Shown: in pieces, positions 6,666-7,260 of the stretch
Position numbering within the stretch: the stretch's first letter is position 1
How the letters are laid out: each line of letters begins with the position of its first letter
The notes under the pieces: model-generated
Told to the model about the DNA's origin: nothing
The model's input: only the letters and a program-made list of their open reading frames with translations
Database searches by the model: none
Source: Alphaproteobacteria bacterium
GTDB taxonomy: Bacteria > Pseudomonadota > Alphaproteobacteria > Rhizobiales > Devosiaceae
DNA length: 7,260 nucleotides
Reading direction: 5' to 3'
Assembly (NCBI GenBank): GCA_013152625.1
Contig: JAADFY010000060.1
Span: forward strand, 1 to 7,260
Position numbers and translations under genes: made by a program

Positions 6666-7260
6666 TCCTTTGCAAACGTTGCGCCGAGGCCGGGAATGGC
6701 CCGGGCGCGGATGGCTTGCCAGTCCCAGTCGATGCCAATGCCGGGCTGGTCGGACGGTATGGCGCGGCCCTTACTGGTGGTCATGGGGGTGCGGGTAATG
6801 GCACCGAGCTGGGGGATGTATTCCAGCATGGGCGCGTTGGGTACAGCGCAAACCAGCGAGACGTGCAACTCCATTAGAAAATGGGGGCAAACAGAGACAT
6901 TGAAGGCCTCGGCCATGTGCGCGACCTTGAGCCATGGGGTGATGCCGCCAATGCGGGCCACATCCACCTGCACGATGGAGCAGGCATTTGTAGTGAGATA
7001 GTCCTTGAACTGGGATGGGCTGTAAAGGCTTTCGCCCACCGCGATGGGCACGCTGGTGCGCCGGGCAAGATCGGCGTGGCCCCCCACATCATCGGCGGGC
7101 AGGGGTTCTTCGAACCAGGCAATGTCGAATTCTTCGAGCATGGCCGCACAGCGGATCGCTTTGGCCCGGTCAAAGGACTGGTTGGCGTCGACCATGATGT
7201 CAAAACCGGGGCCCACGGCTTCGCGCACCGCCCCCAGACGCACGCGGTCGGTATCGATGT
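6662..7260 (-). CDS. Mandelate racemase-type (enolase superfamily) sugar-acid dehydratase or epimerase, partial
   Basis: The frame is open from the window edge to TAG at 6662, giving 198 full codons, about the C-terminal half of a protein of roughly 370-390 residues. A GTG at 7243 is not the true start, because upstream codons (IDTDR) continue the conserved barrel. Counting from the first visible residue, the metal ligands are D24 (VDANQ), E50 (FEEPLP) and E76 (VGES). The catalytic pair is D99 (VDVARIGG) and H126 (CPHF), and E146 follows. The spacings 26, 26, 23, 27 and 20 equal those of mandelate racemase, so the active site looks intact. The Lys-x-Lys motif would lie beyond the window. Members dehydrate, racemise or cycloisomerise acids; next to a mutarotase and a UxaA-type enzyme, a sugar-acid dehydratase is most likely. 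The TAG is followed 5 bases later by the mutarotase start. Confidence 0.9.
   Translation of the reverse strand, partial: IDTDRVRLGAVREAVGPGFDIMVDANQSFDRAKAIRCAAMLEEFDIAWFEEPLPADDVGGHADLARRTSVPIAVGESLYSPSQFKDYLTTNACSIVQVDVARIGGITPWLKVAHMAEAFNVSVCPHFLMELHVSLVCAVPNAPMLEYIPQLGAITRTPMTTSKGRAIPSDQPGIGIDWDWQAIRARAIPGLGATFAKD
6666..6671 (-). promoter_or_regulatory. Ribosome binding site of the mutarotase gene
   Basis: AAAGGA on the minus strand lies within the last sense codons (A-K-D) of the upstream enolase-family gene and 9 bases before GTG at 6656. The downstream ATG at 6611 has only C-rich repeat sequence ahead of it. This site is the main reason for preferring the GTG start. Confidence 0.55.

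Noticed and set aside
7241..7243. GTG as the start of the first enolase-family gene
   Set aside because: Codons upstream to the window edge remain open and fit the conserved barrel, and starting here would remove the capping domain and half of the active site.

Overview
All supported genes lie on the minus strand, so transcription runs from high to low coordinates. The sequence is fairly GC-rich, starts overlap stops, and GTG and TTG starts are common. An intergenic palindromic element resembles the RIME-like repeats of rhizobia and relatives. Together these suggest an alphaproteobacterium, most likely of the Hyphomicrobiales. That placement is an inference from style and recalled repeat families, not from a marker gene.

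Region 1 (7260 down to 2964) is the end of a tightly packed catabolic operon whose promoter and first genes lie outside the window. In order of transcription it holds: an enolase-superfamily (mandelate racemase-type) enzyme with its N-terminus cut off by the window; an L-rhamnose mutarotase-family protein; an RraA-family protein (aldolase/decarboxylase type); a second, divergent mandelate racemase-type enzyme; and a split altronate dehydratase (UxaA-type) made of a small SAF-domain protein and a large catalytic protein. Junctions are +5, -8, +3, +12 and -4 bases, so co-transcription and translational coupling are very likely. A plausible reading is oxidative, non-phosphorylating breakdown of a (deoxy)sugar or its sugar acid: the mutarotase supplies the right anomer, dehydratases make a 2-keto-3-deoxy acid, and an RraA-type aldolase cleaves it. 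No dehydrogenase, lactonase, transporter or regulator is visible here, so the substrate cannot be named.

Region 2 (2965 down to 2636) is a non-coding gap of about 330 bases. Its upstream half is a composite of two imperfect palindromes, and one of them contains the stop codon of the UxaA-type gene. The rest precedes the next transcription unit; no clear promoter could be pinned down.

Region 3 (2635 down to 1) is a second, unrelated unit. It holds a 752-residue RND/MMPL-family membrane transporter starting at TTG. Overlapping its last 14 bases is a small exported protein of unknown function that runs off the window edge.

The main points of interest are the sugar-acid operon with three dehydratase-like systems from two unrelated folds, a Lys-x-His in place of the usual Lys-x-Lys in the second enolase-family enzyme, and a three-copy 18-base tandem repeat spanning the start of the mutarotase gene.
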